From assembly GCA_025450075.1 (NCBI GenBank), contig JANWIC010000007.1:1-39288 (forward strand): a stretch of DNA of 39,288 nucleotides. Direction: 5' to 3'. This document shows positions 15,566-24,559 of the stretch, in pieces; position 1 is the first letter of the stretch, and every line of letters starts with the position of its first letter. A model generated the notes under the pieces. It searched no databases and was not told the origin of the DNA. It worked only from the letters and a program-made list of their open reading frames with translations. The stretch comes from Patescibacteria group bacterium. Lineage in GTDB: Bacteria > Patescibacteriota > Dojkabacteria > JAKAPS01. A program made the translations under genes and the position numbers.

Positions 15566-16504
15566 CTAATCGGGTAATCCCAGTTGTGCTAAAAATCTTT
15601 CTAGGATTACTTTGCCTAATTCATCAATATCATCTTCACCACTATAGCTTGCCCTCTTTTCTTTAGGATTTTGATTTCCGTTTTGTTGATTTTTAAAACT
15701 TTCTTCAATATCATAAGAAGCATATACACTTACAGGAAGGGTGAATTGATGCATCTTTTTGATCCAAAAGGATGCATACTTCATATTTCTATTTTTGTTG
15801 ATAGTCCAAATAACATATTTTTTACATAATTCAATTTCTTGCATTGTCCAACCCTCACTCCTTTTTGCAGCCAGGGAACGGACAATTCTTGTCCAATATG
15901 CATCTCTGACATGTTGCGCAATAATTATTTCAATAACAGTTCCTGTTAAAGGTGGGAAAATATATGATCCACTCTTTCTTTCTCGAATTTTGGTATGTAA
16001 ATATTGGTTAATATCAAATGCATGTGATGCAAGAATAGTTACGAATTCAGATACAGGAATATACCAATATTGATGAAATAATTCTTCAACCTCAGAAGGA
16101 CGAATAAAACAAACATTTTCAGCCATGGCTATTGCCTGAATTGGAGAGATAGTATGTGTATAGGCAAGCCGTAACATTTCCTTGAATTCTTCACGATAAA
16201 ATTCGATAAGTACAGGTATTTTATCATTATCAATATTTCGATAATTTTGAAAAGCAACAAACATTGTTATTTGAAGTCCAGTGGCATAAGATTTTTTGAG
16301 TTCATCTTTTTCGAATGATCTGATATATTTTTGAAAATCAGGATCTTCATCTAGATATAAGTATAATATATCGTCAAATGGTTCTAATCCTTCTGTATAT
16401 GAAGTATATTCCGGATTACTGGAATCGGTGAAATGGCCATGAGAACCTGGTGTATCAGGAGAAGTATTTGTTGGATTATCACCAGATGAATAGATATTAC
16501 CCAT
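15566..16504 (-). CDS. Hypothetical protein
   Basis: I do not recognise this 312-residue soluble protein. Residues 1-40 are Ser/Pro/Asn/Gly-rich and probably disordered. Residues 45-245 are rich in aromatic and charged residues and predicted helical. The C-terminus (260-295) is again polar and low in complexity before a last amphipathic helix. A TATACG element is 2 nt from the first ATG, so the true start may be slightly further in, but no other ATG lies within the first 75 codons. It is convergent with the oxidoreductase, with 2 nt between the stops. Other orphans here (35552-37479) have a similar helical, aromatic-rich character. Confidence 0.55.
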   Translation of the reverse strand: MGNIYSSGDNPTNTSPDTPGSHGHFTDSSNPEYTSYTEGLEPFDDILYLYLDEDPDFQKYIRSFEKDELKKSYATGLQITMFVAFQNYRNIDNDKIPVLIEFYREEFKEMLRLAYTHTISPIQAIAMAENVCFIRPSEVEELFHQYWYIPVSEFVTILASHAFDINQYLHTKIRERKSGSYIFPPLTGTVIEIIIAQHVRDAYWTRIVRSLAAKRSEGWTMQEIELCKKYVIWTINKNRNMKYASFWIKKMHQFTLPVSVYASYDIEESFKNQQNGNQNPKEKRASYSGEDDIDELGKVILERFLAQLGLPD

Positions 16505-16571
16505 GCGTATAATGTTAATACTTTCAGTCTAACTTGACAAATGTGAGGAATAAATACGTTAATGACGGCTA

Positions 16572-17876
16572 CTATTCAACCCGTAATGCATCTATTGGAT
16601 TCATCCTGCTTGCCTTCAGGGCAGGAATAGCTCCTGCAAGAAATGCGATGAATAAATCAATGACAAGGATTATAATGAGAAATGAAATAGGAAATGTAAG
16701 CAAACTATATCCTTCAAAACCCTTCAAGAAATATTTCCTTGCTAAGTTATTTGCAATACTTCCAATTCCAACACCTAATAATATACCAATGATTCCTCCC
16801 CAAAACCCTATGGAAATAGCTTCAAAAGCAAACATAGAAAAGATGCCACCTTTACCCATTCCTAATGCCTTCATAAGTCCGATTTCTCTCGACCTTTCAA
16901 GGACAGCCATCAAAAGGGTATTAACAATACCAAGTGTTGCAGCCAAGATTGCAATTGCAGCAAAAAGGCTTAAACCCACTTGTACGGTGGTAATTACTCC
17001 CTGAATAGAAGAAGAGATACTGCTTATAGAATTTGAATTGTACCCTTTATTACTAAGTGTCGTTTGAAGAGCTGATTGATCTTTTGAACTTAATGAATCT
17101 GTAATTGCCGCAACATTTGAAAATGATTGCTGGTCAGTTGGTGTAGTATCCAGTTCATTAAAAATGGCATTGTTAACGGATACTGGAAATATTGCATTAT
17201 CACCTACAAGAAGATTTGTGACCATTACGCCACTCACATGAAACTGTTTCAATGTAGGAGTTGGTGTGCCTGTCACTTTATTAATATTTGAACTGGTAAT
17301 AAATGCAAATGAAACTGTTTTACCAATTAAGTCAGATGGGGATGAATAACCGAGCGTTTTGATTGCTTTGTATGGTAAAATGACACTTGTCGAATCATTA
17401 GCAGATGGTATAGTACCTGCTGCAAGACTGAGAGTTTCTTCCGGAACATAGTAATATGCAGAAACTGCATATTTATCATTTCCATTTAGGGTTACATACA
17501 AAGTTTGGAGATTGGTATGTTCGCCATATACTTTTTTTATTCCTTTTATCTGTTGGATACTTGCCATATCAGATGAAGAAATGAGTGGTGTGACTTCAAT
17601 TCCAATTTGGTTTGTATATTTTGGAAGTGTATCAGTTGGAGCAAAAGGATTGCCATCTCGTCCTTGGTTTGGATTTTTCTTTACAATAAATAATCCGTTC
17701 GGGATATCAACAGCTTTGATCTGGTTGTTAATATAGTCCTTAGCGCCGTTACCGATTGCAACAGTAAGGGTAAGTGTAATTGTCCCAATAATGATTGCAA
17801 GAATAGTTAAAATGGTACGAGTTTTTGATCGTAACAAGTTTGAATTAGCTGTTCTAATAATATCAAGTGTTTTCAT
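16572..17876 (-). CDS. MacB/FtsX-type ABC transporter permease
   Basis: The protein has the MacB layout. One N-terminal membrane helix follows LLRSKTRTILTILAIIIGTITLTLTV. A large extracytoplasmic domain (about 45-300) comes next, and three C-terminal helices follow (SLFAAIAILAATLGIVNTLL, a glycine-rich second, and a last one ending in GAIPALKASRMNPIDALR). The motif ERSREIGLMKALGM between helices 2 and 3 is a family hallmark. The first 14 bp overlap the upstream ATPase gene, so they are translated together and form one transporter. It may export a lipid-linked or peptide substrate or transmit force without transport, as known for this family. Confidence 0.92.
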   Translation of the reverse strand: MKTLDIIRTANSNLLRSKTRTILTILAIIIGTITLTLTVAIGNGAKDYINNQIKAVDIPNGLFIVKKNPNQGRDGNPFAPTDTLPKYTNQIGIEVTPLISSSDMASIQQIKGIKKVYGEHTNLQTLYVTLNGNDKYAVSAYYYVPEETLSLAAGTIPSANDSTSVILPYKAIKTLGYSSPSDLIGKTVSFAFITSSNINKVTGTPTPTLKQFHVSGVMVTNLLVGDNAIFPVSVNNAIFNELDTTPTDQQSFSNVAAITDSLSSKDQSALQTTLSNKGYNSNSISSISSSIQGVITTVQVGLSLFAAIAILAATLGIVNTLLMAVLERSREIGLMKALGMGKGGIFSMFAFEAISIGFWGGIIGILLGVGIGSIANNLARKYFLKGFEGYSLLTFPISFLIIILVIDLFIAFLAGAIPALKASRMNPIDALRVE

Positions 17877-18540
17877 GATTTAAGATTTTTCCATCTTGGA
17901 TATATATTCTCCTGTCACACATTTTTGCAATATCATCATCATGGGTAACAATGATAAGGGTAATATGCTTTTCTTTATTCAATTTAAAAAGAAGGTCTAT
18001 GATAGTTTTGCCGGTAGTACTATCGAGGTTTCCTGTCGGTTCATCAGCAAATATTATTTTGGGATTATTAATTAATGCTCGAGCAATGCATACTCTTTGT
18101 TTTTGACCACCTGACAAATCTGTCGCTTTGTTCTTCTTTTTATCTTCCATATCAACTTCTTTGAGAACTTGGAGAACCCTTTCATGTCTTTGATTTGCTG
18201 AAATTCCTTTAATCATTAATGGAAGTGAAATATTCTCAAAAACATTCTGGTTAGGTTTAAGAAAAAACTGTTGAAATACAAATCCAATATTTTCATTTCT
18301 GAATTTGTTTAATTCCCTTGCATTGTAATTTGCAAGATTTTTTCCTTCGTATTGCACGCTTCCTGATGTTGGGGTATCGAGTGCTGCCATGACATGCATA
18401 AGAGTAGATTTTCCGCTTCCTGATTTACCAACAATAGCAACACTTTCTCCATCATTAATAGTAAGATTAATACCATTTAATGCATCATAAGTATTTTTCT
18501 TGTTTCCGTAAGTTTTATGAAGATCTGTTACTTGAATCAT
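17863..18540 (-). CDS. MacB/LolD-type ABC transporter ATPase
   Basis: A complete ATPase subunit of 225 residues. It has Walker A GKSGSGKST (about 38-46), a Q-loop in FVFQQFFL, signature LSGGQKQR, Walker B IIFADEPTGNLD and the switch His in IIVTHDDD. The phrase FADEPTGNLDS is diagnostic of the LolD/MacB/FtsE group, which pairs with the FtsX-type permease encoded directly downstream with a 14-bp overlap. TATAAT at 18565-18560 lies 19 nt before the ATG, and the start context ATCATTATG is shared with at least three other genes in the window. Confidence 0.95.
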   Translation of the reverse strand: MIQVTDLHKTYGNKKNTYDALNGINLTINDGESVAIVGKSGSGKSTLMHVMAALDTPTSGSVQYEGKNLANYNARELNKFRNENIGFVFQQFFLKPNQNVFENISLPLMIKGISANQRHERVLQVLKEVDMEDKKKNKATDLSGGQKQRVCIARALINNPKIIFADEPTGNLDSTTGKTIIDLLFKLNKEKHITLIIVTHDDDIAKMCDRRIYIQDGKILNHENT

Positions 18541-18770
18541 AATGATTGGTTACTTCTTGATTATATCCAACTAGGGAAGTGTTGTATAGTATAATTAATT
18601 AAAGAACAATTCTATAGAATATATTATCTCAAATTCCCATTATTGCAGTGGTCGAAGTTTATGAGGAGGTAAAAGATATTAGAATACAAAGAGTTTCCTT
18701 TACTGTTTCGACAGATCATGTGAAATTTATACTCAAAAAGAATTCAACTGATTCCTTGTGCTTTTAAATG

Positions 18771-19157
18771 TTAGTTACATGGTAAATACCTATTTATTTC
18801 ATCCAGACGTATTAAATATGCATAATCAACAGTATATTTGTAAAGATTTAACGCCGTTGGATTTTGAATAAATATTTTTTTGATTAATAATGAATAAATC
18901 TTAACAATATTATTATCCTGTCCTTCTTCGTTTAAATAGTGCTGAACAAGATCTTTAGCTGTAAAGTATGATCTTAATTCATATTCTAAAAGTATTTGCA
19001 CAATCTTATCTACATCATTAACTAAGGATGGATCGTGTTGAGTAGCTTCGGGGAAAAGAAGAGAACTACAATATATCCAGTTTTGAATAACTTCTTCAGG
19101 AGTACAGGGTTCAATTGCAGTATGTTTTAAAAGGTCATCACTTTCCGTAGTTGACAT
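18771..19157 (-). CDS. Hypothetical small protein
   Basis: I do not recognise this 128-residue protein. It is acidic, predicted mostly helical, with a hydrophobic core pattern (VDKIVQILLEYELRSYF, then IVKIYSLLIKKIFI) and no signal peptide, metal site or catalytic motif. The ATG at 19157 follows an AT-rich TATTTAAT box by about 8 nt. It is flanked by a 230-bp gap before the ABC operon and a 111-bp gap after the next orphan. A small helical orphan of this type could be an adaptor or antitoxin-like protein, but there is no partner to support this. Confidence 0.5.
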   Translation of the reverse strand: MSTTESDDLLKHTAIEPCTPEEVIQNWIYCSSLLFPEATQHDPSLVNDVDKIVQILLEYELRSYFTAKDLVQHYLNEEGQDNNIVKIYSLLIKKIFIQNPTALNLYKYTVDYAYLIRLDEINRYLPCN

Positions 19158-19268
19158 AATAGATTAAATAATGTGGGGGGATTAATAATTGGTTGAAGTT
19201 TCTTTCATAGAAAAGACTATAGTAAAGGCATTATATCATAAATTAAGACTTTTTTCATTTCATTTTTC

Positions 19269-20243
19269 TCATGAATTATGATATTGCAATGCAATATTAC
19301 TCATAACTGTATTAAAATATGCCAAAACTCCGACCCTACTTATTGCCATTTTAGTTCCTTCAATATATTCATTATGTAAGGCATACAAGGTAGCTGCTGC
19401 AATGATTGCTTGTTCAACTATTGCTTTGGCCATTCTCATTCCCGTACAATGAACTTCTCCTGGGTTGGCTGCAGTAATGTCTGCAAATTGCTCAGCAATT
19501 TCAGCCATTTCTCCAGTAATACGTCGACTTCCATTATTTTTGTATCTATTTTCAAGATCATCATACATATTTCTTCTAGTTTCATCTAAGCTATATTGAT
19601 TATGTTGATATGGATCTACTTTATCTAAACCAATAAAATTTGCTTTAGGTAAATTAATTTGTATAAATTCTAGTAACATTTCATCAAGTGGAACACCTGA
19701 AAATATTAGATTCGCTCCTTTGAGTGCTAATCCAAATGCAAATGCAATTCCATCAATTCCTGCATTTGACTTTACAAGTACTAATTCCAGTGCTGGTATT
19801 AATTCAGGTATTTGAAATCCAATTTCTAGGATTGCGTCTATAATGCTTTGATTAATAGCATCTCCAAAAGTCATTCCATCTTGAAAATGCCCAACTATTC
19901 TACCTGAAAGCGGAGGTAAAGAAGGGTCATAATTTGACCCTTCACATGTTAATGTTAATGCGGTATTTGCTTGTTTAACTAGGGGACTTAATGCAGGCGG
20001 AAAGGATGTCTCTCTTCTATGACCTTCTGGAATTGTTAAAAGTAATTCTCCATTAGGCCCTGAAAATGCATATTCTCCTTCTTTATAATAGGTAGGTTTC
20101 ATTGTAGAATATGCATTACCTGAACTAACCCATGTTGATTGTATTAACTCCCAATTCTTCCAGTAACGCTCCATTTGCATAGGTGACAGGGTAGGAATCT
20201 TTACCTCGGGTATTAATTGTACATCAGATTCTATATCTCCCAT
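19269..20243 (-). CDS. Hypothetical protein
   Basis: I do not recognise the family. The product has about 324 residues from the chosen start. An N-terminal region has Pro and aromatic residues (YAFSGPNGELLLTIPEGHRRE). A long, glycine- and alanine-rich helical region follows, with apolar stretches (IIDAILEIGFQIPELIPALELVLV, then GIAFAFGLALKGANLIFSG) that could be buried helices or weak membrane segments. The C-terminal helix contains VEQAIIAAATLYALHNEY. I moved the start to ATG 20243 because a TATAAT box sits only 3 nt before the first in-frame ATG (20261), leaving no room for a transcript start. No catalytic motif is visible. Confidence 0.55.
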   Translation of the reverse strand: MGDIESDVQLIPEVKIPTLSPMQMERYWKNWELIQSTWVSSGNAYSTMKPTYYKEGEYAFSGPNGELLLTIPEGHRRETSFPPALSPLVKQANTALTLTCEGSNYDPSLPPLSGRIVGHFQDGMTFGDAINQSIIDAILEIGFQIPELIPALELVLVKSNAGIDGIAFAFGLALKGANLIFSGVPLDEMLLEFIQINLPKANFIGLDKVDPYQHNQYSLDETRRNMYDDLENRYKNNGSRRITGEMAEIAEQFADITAANPGEVHCTGMRMAKAIVEQAIIAAATLYALHNEYIEGTKMAISRVGVLAYFNTVMSNIALQYHNS

Positions 20244-20396
20244 TTCTACATAATGATACATCCAATTATATCACTATAGGCCATATTAAGTCCATCTTTC
20301 AATATTTGTTTATTTTTATTTTGACATGTATTGAAATGGAAAATTTATTGCTATATCTTTATTATTTCGTTATCTTTATTGCAATATCTGAAGAAA

Positions 20397-20495
20397 ATGA
20401 AAACGCTTCTCATTGACAATGGAACTTCATACCTTTATCAACTGATTAGTCATTTGGATAGGATGTGCAGCGATGTAGAAGTAAAAATATTGTGA
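20397..20495 (+). pseudogene. 5' fragment of a class I glutamine amidotransferase gene
   Basis: ATG 20397 opens a 32-codon frame beginning MKTLLIDNGTSYLYQLISHL and ending VEVKIL-TGA. This is the N-terminal strand-helix of class I glutamine amidotransferases (TrpG/PabA/GuaA type, usually LLIDNxDSFxxNL). The catalytic Cys, His and Glu parts are missing, and only 26 nt separate the stop from the end of the convergent shikimate dehydrogenase gene. A truncated remnant is the simplest reading. Confidence 0.6.
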
Positions 20496-20521
20496 CAAAT
20501 TTTTAATTATCTCAATAAAAA

Positions 20522-21406
20522 TTAATTATCCAATCCTTTTTTCAGTTGAGAGTACATAACATCTTTGGGAGCTTTTTGTCCTGTAAATAATTCGAATTGG
20601 AAAGCGCCTTGTTCAACCAACATTTCATGACCATGGATTATGTTAAAATTCTTTTCTTGTGCCTTTTGTGTAAATTCAGTATTATTTCTTTGAAAGACTA
20701 CATCAAGTGCTATCCTGTTTTCAAGGAATAGTTCATTTGAGTCTTCAGATTCATATTTAGGCGGATATGTACTTAATTGTAAGAAATGACATAACCTGCA
20801 ATCGCAATCTTCTTTACTTTTAGTTCCTACGGAAGTAGCATTAATTAACACATCATAATCTTTAAATTTTCCGGAATCGTTTATATCACCATATTGAGTA
20901 TCAAATTCTTCAGCAATCTTTTTTGCTCTTTCTACATTTCGATTTAAAATTGTGATATTGGCATTATTTATTTTGAGTCCATACGTAATTGCTCTTGCTG
21001 TTCCACCTGCACCTAAAATTAAGACATGCTTATTATGAAGATCAATTCGCTGTTTCAATGTAGTTAGGGCTCCAATCCAGTCAGAGTTAAATCCTATTAA
21101 GACTCCGTTATCATTAAATACTGTATTACATGCTTTAATGGCTTGTACTGCCTCATCTGTATGATCAAGGTATTTGATAACAGCTTCTTTAAATGGCATA
21201 GATATACTGTATCCAAGAAAATTGAATGATCTCATAGCATGTATTGCATCTTTTATATTCTCAATCTCCCAACCATGGTAGATATAGTTTAGGTTCAGAT
21301 AAGCAAAACCAGCATTATGCATAAACGGTGACTTTGTCATTTTATTGGGAAAACCAATAGAGGCACAGATCTTCGTATTTGGGTTGGGAAACTGATATGT
21401 TCTCAT
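20522..21406 (-). CDS. aroE: Shikimate dehydrogenase-family protein
   Basis: It reduces 3-dehydroshikimate with NADPH (or an analogue) in aromatic amino acid synthesis. Seen are the substrate motif KSPFMHN (25-31), catalytic Lys73 in SMPFKEAV, Asp109 in NSDWIGA, the nucleotide loop LGAGGTARAI (131-140) and the C-terminal EQGAFQFELFTG. The first Ser of the usual SxS motif is Thr. A CDCRLC insertion (C201, C203, C206) in the NADP domain is unusual. I chose ATG 21406, 4 nt after the regulator's stop, over 21445 inside it. No other shikimate-pathway gene is in the window, so a broader substrate range is possible. Confidence 0.85.
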   Translation of the reverse strand: MRTYQFPNPNTKICASIGFPNKMTKSPFMHNAGFAYLNLNYIYHGWEIENIKDAIHAMRSFNFLGYSISMPFKEAVIKYLDHTDEAVQAIKACNTVFNDNGVLIGFNSDWIGALTTLKQRIDLHNKHVLILGAGGTARAITYGLKINNANITILNRNVERAKKIAEEFDTQYGDINDSGKFKDYDVLINATSVGTKSKEDCDCRLCHFLQLSTYPPKYESEDSNELFLENRIALDVVFQRNNTEFTQKAQEKNFNIIHGHEMLVEQGAFQFELFTGQKAPKDVMYSQLKKGLDN

Positions 21407-21410
21407 TTTT

Positions 21411-22193
21411 TTAGATAATTTTTGACCTTCTCCACACAAAATCAAAAAAATTCTTCATTAATTCTGTAATAGTCGGATCATCTATAATTACCGCGATAAT
21501 ATGCATAGATTGGGTGTTGTGGATAGCAACAAAATCATTATATATATTAACACCGCTTGTAACGGGAAAATCTTCCGGTAAAATCCTCACTTCTTTATAT
21601 TGTTCTTTGCTGGTCCTATGAAATGTCATATCTGAATCAGCTTCATCAATCAGCATATGAAGATATGTCCCTTGTTCAATCCTTTGTTTAATGTGTTCAT
21701 TCCAATATTCATCATCTTGTGGAATAAGGTCGCCAGTTGCAGCATTACTCATTACCTCGCGTATAAGGGGAGGATGTGAAAGGAGTCTTTCATCATATAT
21801 CCGCTTAACTGCATTTTCTCCCTGGTATACCTTAACATGAGATCTATTGATGCTAGTTCTCATGAATTCTGGTAATTCTGAGAGGAATATATCTAATTTT
21901 TTTAATTCAATGTCAGCTTCAACTTTTTTCTTAGTGATTATATCTTTTAATACAGATATATCTTCAATAAATAGCTTTTTATCATAATTTTCCCCATTCG
22001 TTGCGACAAGCCCCTTTTCTTGAAGTTGCTTAGCTGCCTTATATGCTGATGACTTATCCATTTGGATGGTATTTGCAATTTCTGTAGCATTTGAAGGACC
22101 TTGTTTTAAAAGGGCAAGATAAAAGTTGATTTCATTCTCAGTAAAATTATTCCTGCTTAATATCTCCCTTATTTGAATAATTGTTTCTTCCAT
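21411..22193 (-). CDS. TrmB-family transcriptional regulator
   Basis: The N-terminal winged helix-turn-helix is clear: FTENEINFYLALLKQGPSNATEIANTIQMDKSSAYKAAKQLQEKGLV (about residues 17-63). A helical linker (KKKVEADIELKKLDIFLSEL) and a PLD-like effector domain follow, with VKVYQGENAVKRIYDERL at the hinge and a C-terminal FVAIHNTQSMHIIAVIID core. It is translated just ahead of the shikimate dehydrogenase gene (4 nt apart), so it may control its own operon in response to a small molecule. An extended -10 (TG-A-TACAAT) ends about 20 nt before the ATG. Confidence 0.88.
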   Translation of the reverse strand: MEETIIQIREILSRNNFTENEINFYLALLKQGPSNATEIANTIQMDKSSAYKAAKQLQEKGLVATNGENYDKKLFIEDISVLKDIITKKKVEADIELKKLDIFLSELPEFMRTSINRSHVKVYQGENAVKRIYDERLLSHPPLIREVMSNAATGDLIPQDDEYWNEHIKQRIEQGTYLHMLIDEADSDMTFHRTSKEQYKEVRILPEDFPVTSGVNIYNDFVAIHNTQSMHIIAVIIDDPTITELMKNFFDFVWRRSKII

Positions 22194-22380
22194 AGTTTAA
22201 ATCTATTGATGACATTGTATCAGCGAGAAAGAAAAAATGGAAATTCAAGTAGTAGAGAAATCAACTACAAGTATGTGAGTTAGGAAATATGCTATCTGAA
22301 AAGATTCCTAAGTTGAGTTTTCATCAAATTCAATTTAAGATATAATAGCGTCAATATTTATAATAATTTCTTCACTAATT

Positions 22381-22935
22381 ATGAGTAAATATGTCTATCT
22401 CATGTCTAAAAACCCATCTAAAATATTTGCTGCAAAAAAGGCTTTTAGTGAGTATGAAATTGAATTAAGATCTTTGGATTTTGAAATACCTGAAATACAA
22501 GCGGATACTAGTGTAGAAATTGCAAAATACGCAGTTCAGCAAGCTTGGGAGATATTCCATGAACCAGTAATTCGGGAAGACCATAGTTTTTTTATCGATG
22601 AATTAGGTATTCCAGGTCCATATATGTCATATGTTGAGCGTATGATTGATATTCAAAAATTAACTAAATTACTTAGTATATTAAATTCTAAAAAAGGCCA
22701 TTTTACGGTTGGAACTGCATATATGAGTAAAAAAGGGGGGTTACATGAATTTTCTTTTGATGTTCCTATTGAATTTGAATCAGTACCTAGAGGAAGGGAA
22801 ACAACTAGTTGGGATAGGATAATTCGTTTAGCAAATGAAACAAGGGTATTTACTGAATATCCAGAAGAAGAAAGGATGCATATTTGGACAACAAATTACA
22901 GAAATATCGCTAATTTGATTGCATCTGAAGATTAA
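22381..22935 (+). CDS. Ham1/RdgB-like non-canonical purine NTP pyrophosphatase
   Basis: These enzymes hydrolyse ITP, dITP and XTP to monophosphates and keep damaged purines out of nucleic acids. The N-terminal MSKNPSKIFAAKKAF corresponds to the substrate-binding SxNxxK motif. EIQADTSVEIAKYAVQQA holds the metal-binding E, and REDHSFFIDEL and GIPGPYMSY match the catalytic Asp loop and GxPGxY motif. The usual DTGL reads DHSF. At 184 residues it is of normal size, but the C-terminal SHR motif is not evident; WTTNYRNIANL is in its place. TATAAT lies about 35 nt before the ATG. It is divergent from the TrmB-like regulator. Confidence 0.8.
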   Translation: MSKYVYLMSKNPSKIFAAKKAFSEYEIELRSLDFEIPEIQADTSVEIAKYAVQQAWEIFHEPVIREDHSFFIDELGIPGPYMSYVERMIDIQKLTKLLSILNSKKGHFTVGTAYMSKKGGLHEFSFDVPIEFESVPRGRETTSWDRIIRLANETRVFTEYPEEERMHIWTTNYRNIANLIASED

Positions 22936-23028
22936 TTTAAAACAGCATTCTACAAATCTGGAAAAAGTAAAATGTTTCAAACTTGGCTATGAAATATTAA
23001 GTTAGCATTATTCTTAACTTCATTTTAC

Positions 23029-23639
23029 TTAATTCCAAATAAAGCTATTAGCTATCTGAGCAGTTTCATTTTGATAATTTGGGATATGGTTAAATAGAAT
23101 AAAACAAGCTTTATTATCCTTCGTTAGAGTGTATAAAGTATAATTACCGCTTGAATCAATTCCTTCTGTTTCATATGCTTTTGCTCGACTTGCTAAAGTT
23201 TTATCTCCAATTGCTATTTCGGCACCTGAAGGAGTATTTTTTACCACCAAGTTTTAGCGTCATATTTGTTGGGGTTTGTAGAACAATTAATCTCTGCAAT
23301 GTCAGGAGTTGGAATATGGGGTTGAGTAGTAGTTTTAATATATATGAGACTTGTATCGTTTGGATTTGCTGCAACAACCAAATAGAGAATTGAGGGATAC
23401 TTAATTGTATATTCCCAAATACCGTTTGTATAGGAATTCCAATGTGCGGGAACTGTTACAGAAGGAAAAGCAGTTGGAAAGGTTGTTGGATTTGCGGAAT
23501 ATTTATTTTTAGAAATTTGTGAAGATAATATATTTTTTTGATGAACAAAGTATACGATAAAGTAAATTATAGCTACTAGTAAAATAAGTATACAGAGCTG
23601 AATTATTTTGTTTTTCTTAATATTTGAAATTAGCATCAT
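23029..23639 (-). pseudogene. Frameshifted membrane-anchored protein gene
   Basis: Two overlapping frames together read as one protein. The first (23639 to 23241) has a basic start, one membrane helix (about 12-32), a Thr/Pro-rich linker and an extracytoplasmic part. It ends NKYDAKTWW-stop. The second frame (from about 23250 to 23029) continues LVVKNTPSGAEIAIGDKTLASRA and ends IANSFIWN. A single lost T would join them as AKTLVVKNTPSG. There is no slippery heptamer, so programmed frameshifting is unlikely. The gene may be a recent pseudogene or carry a sequencing error. Function unknown; it resembles small lipoprotein-like anchored proteins of CPR bacteria. Confidence 0.75.
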
Positions 23640-23648
23640 TTTTCTTAA

Positions 23649-24059
23649 TTAAAAATACTTCACGATACCATTATTCTTTGTGATTGCTTCTTCAACTGAT
23701 TTGTAATGCATTATAGTAATGGGAACAACTTTTTCCAATGACCAATAATTTCTGCCTTTTGGAGAAACATTCTCAAGAAGTGTAAATTTATCTTCTGGAA
23801 CTTCATAAATAAATATTTCAGTCTCTAATCTTGATTTATATTTTTTAGGAACTTGGAAAGTAAGAATATTTTGCTTATCGTAATATAAATCAAATCCTTC
23901 ATTTGATCCCCATGGAAATGCATGTGCAGATGCATAAGCGGGATCATCTGTTGCATAAACTGCAGGTGGGACATCGTAGTCAATTTGCCCGGGTGTATAT
24001 CTTTTTCTTGGTTCTAATTCTTTTATATTTGGAACAATTGTTCCATGATATAGTTTCAT
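23649..24059 (-). CDS. Small ADP-ribosyltransferase-like protein
   Basis: A 136-residue protein starting MKLYHGTIVPNIKEL, the first strand of PARP/ART-type domains (YHGT, His5). PPAVYATDDPAYASAHAF (about 31-48) resembles the second motif, in which Tyr/Phe-Ala-Thr leads into a helix lined with Ala. A third strand region follows (ETEIFIYEVPEDKF), where the conserved acidic residue would sit. There is no signal peptide. It lies 9 nt upstream of the frameshifted membrane protein on the same strand, so they may have been co-transcribed. Toxin-like, housekeeping and inactive relatives share this fold. No immunity gene is apparent. Confidence 0.6.
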   Translation of the reverse strand: MKLYHGTIVPNIKELEPRKRYTPGQIDYDVPPAVYATDDPAYASAHAFPWGSNEGFDLYYDKQNILTFQVPKKYKSRLETEIFIYEVPEDKFTLLENVSPKGRNYWSLEKVVPITIMHYKSVEEAITKNNGIVKYF

Positions 24060-24081
24060 TCTTATTTTATGTTTTAAGTTT

Positions 24082-24435
24082 TCATTCTACTAAATGTTTA
24101 TGCTGATCTGGATACCATTTAGGGCAGCTTGCTACAATAAGTTTTAAATGGTCTCCTTTTATCCAGTATTTTTCGCTTCTAGGGATTAGAATCATATCAC
24201 CATTGGCTAAGATATATTCTGTATTTTGAATGAATACAATTCCATTCCCTGATTCAACGTACCAAATTTGATCAACACTTTCATCTATATCTAATCCTCC
24301 CTATTCTGGATATGACCCATTAATATGGGAAATTACTAGTTCCATAGAATCTAGAGGAAGATTATAGTCGAATATATTGGAATCATTTTTTGATTGTGTA
24401 GAAATTGCTTGAGATGCTTTCGTTTGTAAGTTCAT
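24082..24435 (-). pseudogene. Cupin-domain gene with a premature TAG
   Basis: An otherwise intact 117-codon frame runs from ATG 24435 (MNLQTKASQAISTQS...) to TGA at 24084-24082. It is broken only by TAG at 24303-24301, between SYPE and GGLDIDESVDQIWYVESGNG. The downstream part has the cupin pattern: WYVESGNGIVFI, then YILANGDMILIPRSEKYWI. TGG to TAG is one base change and would restore Trp. The usual metal-binding His pairs are not obvious. It explains the 500-bp stretch between the ART-like and DUF1653 genes. Confidence 0.8.
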
Positions 24436-24559
24436 ATTTCGTATTTATAAGATAAAATTATCATCTATATTTTAGATTAAGGATAATTATTTGAATTTCA
24501 AAAAAAGGGAAGTGAAACTAAAAATTTAAACTCAATCTTATATAAAAAATCTGTAAGAA

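Noticed and set aside
18648-18767. A 39-codon plus-strand ORF starting with GTG in the gap after the ABC operon
   Set aside because: No promoter at the usual distance, no family resemblance, and short enough to arise by chance. It may be a gene remnant.
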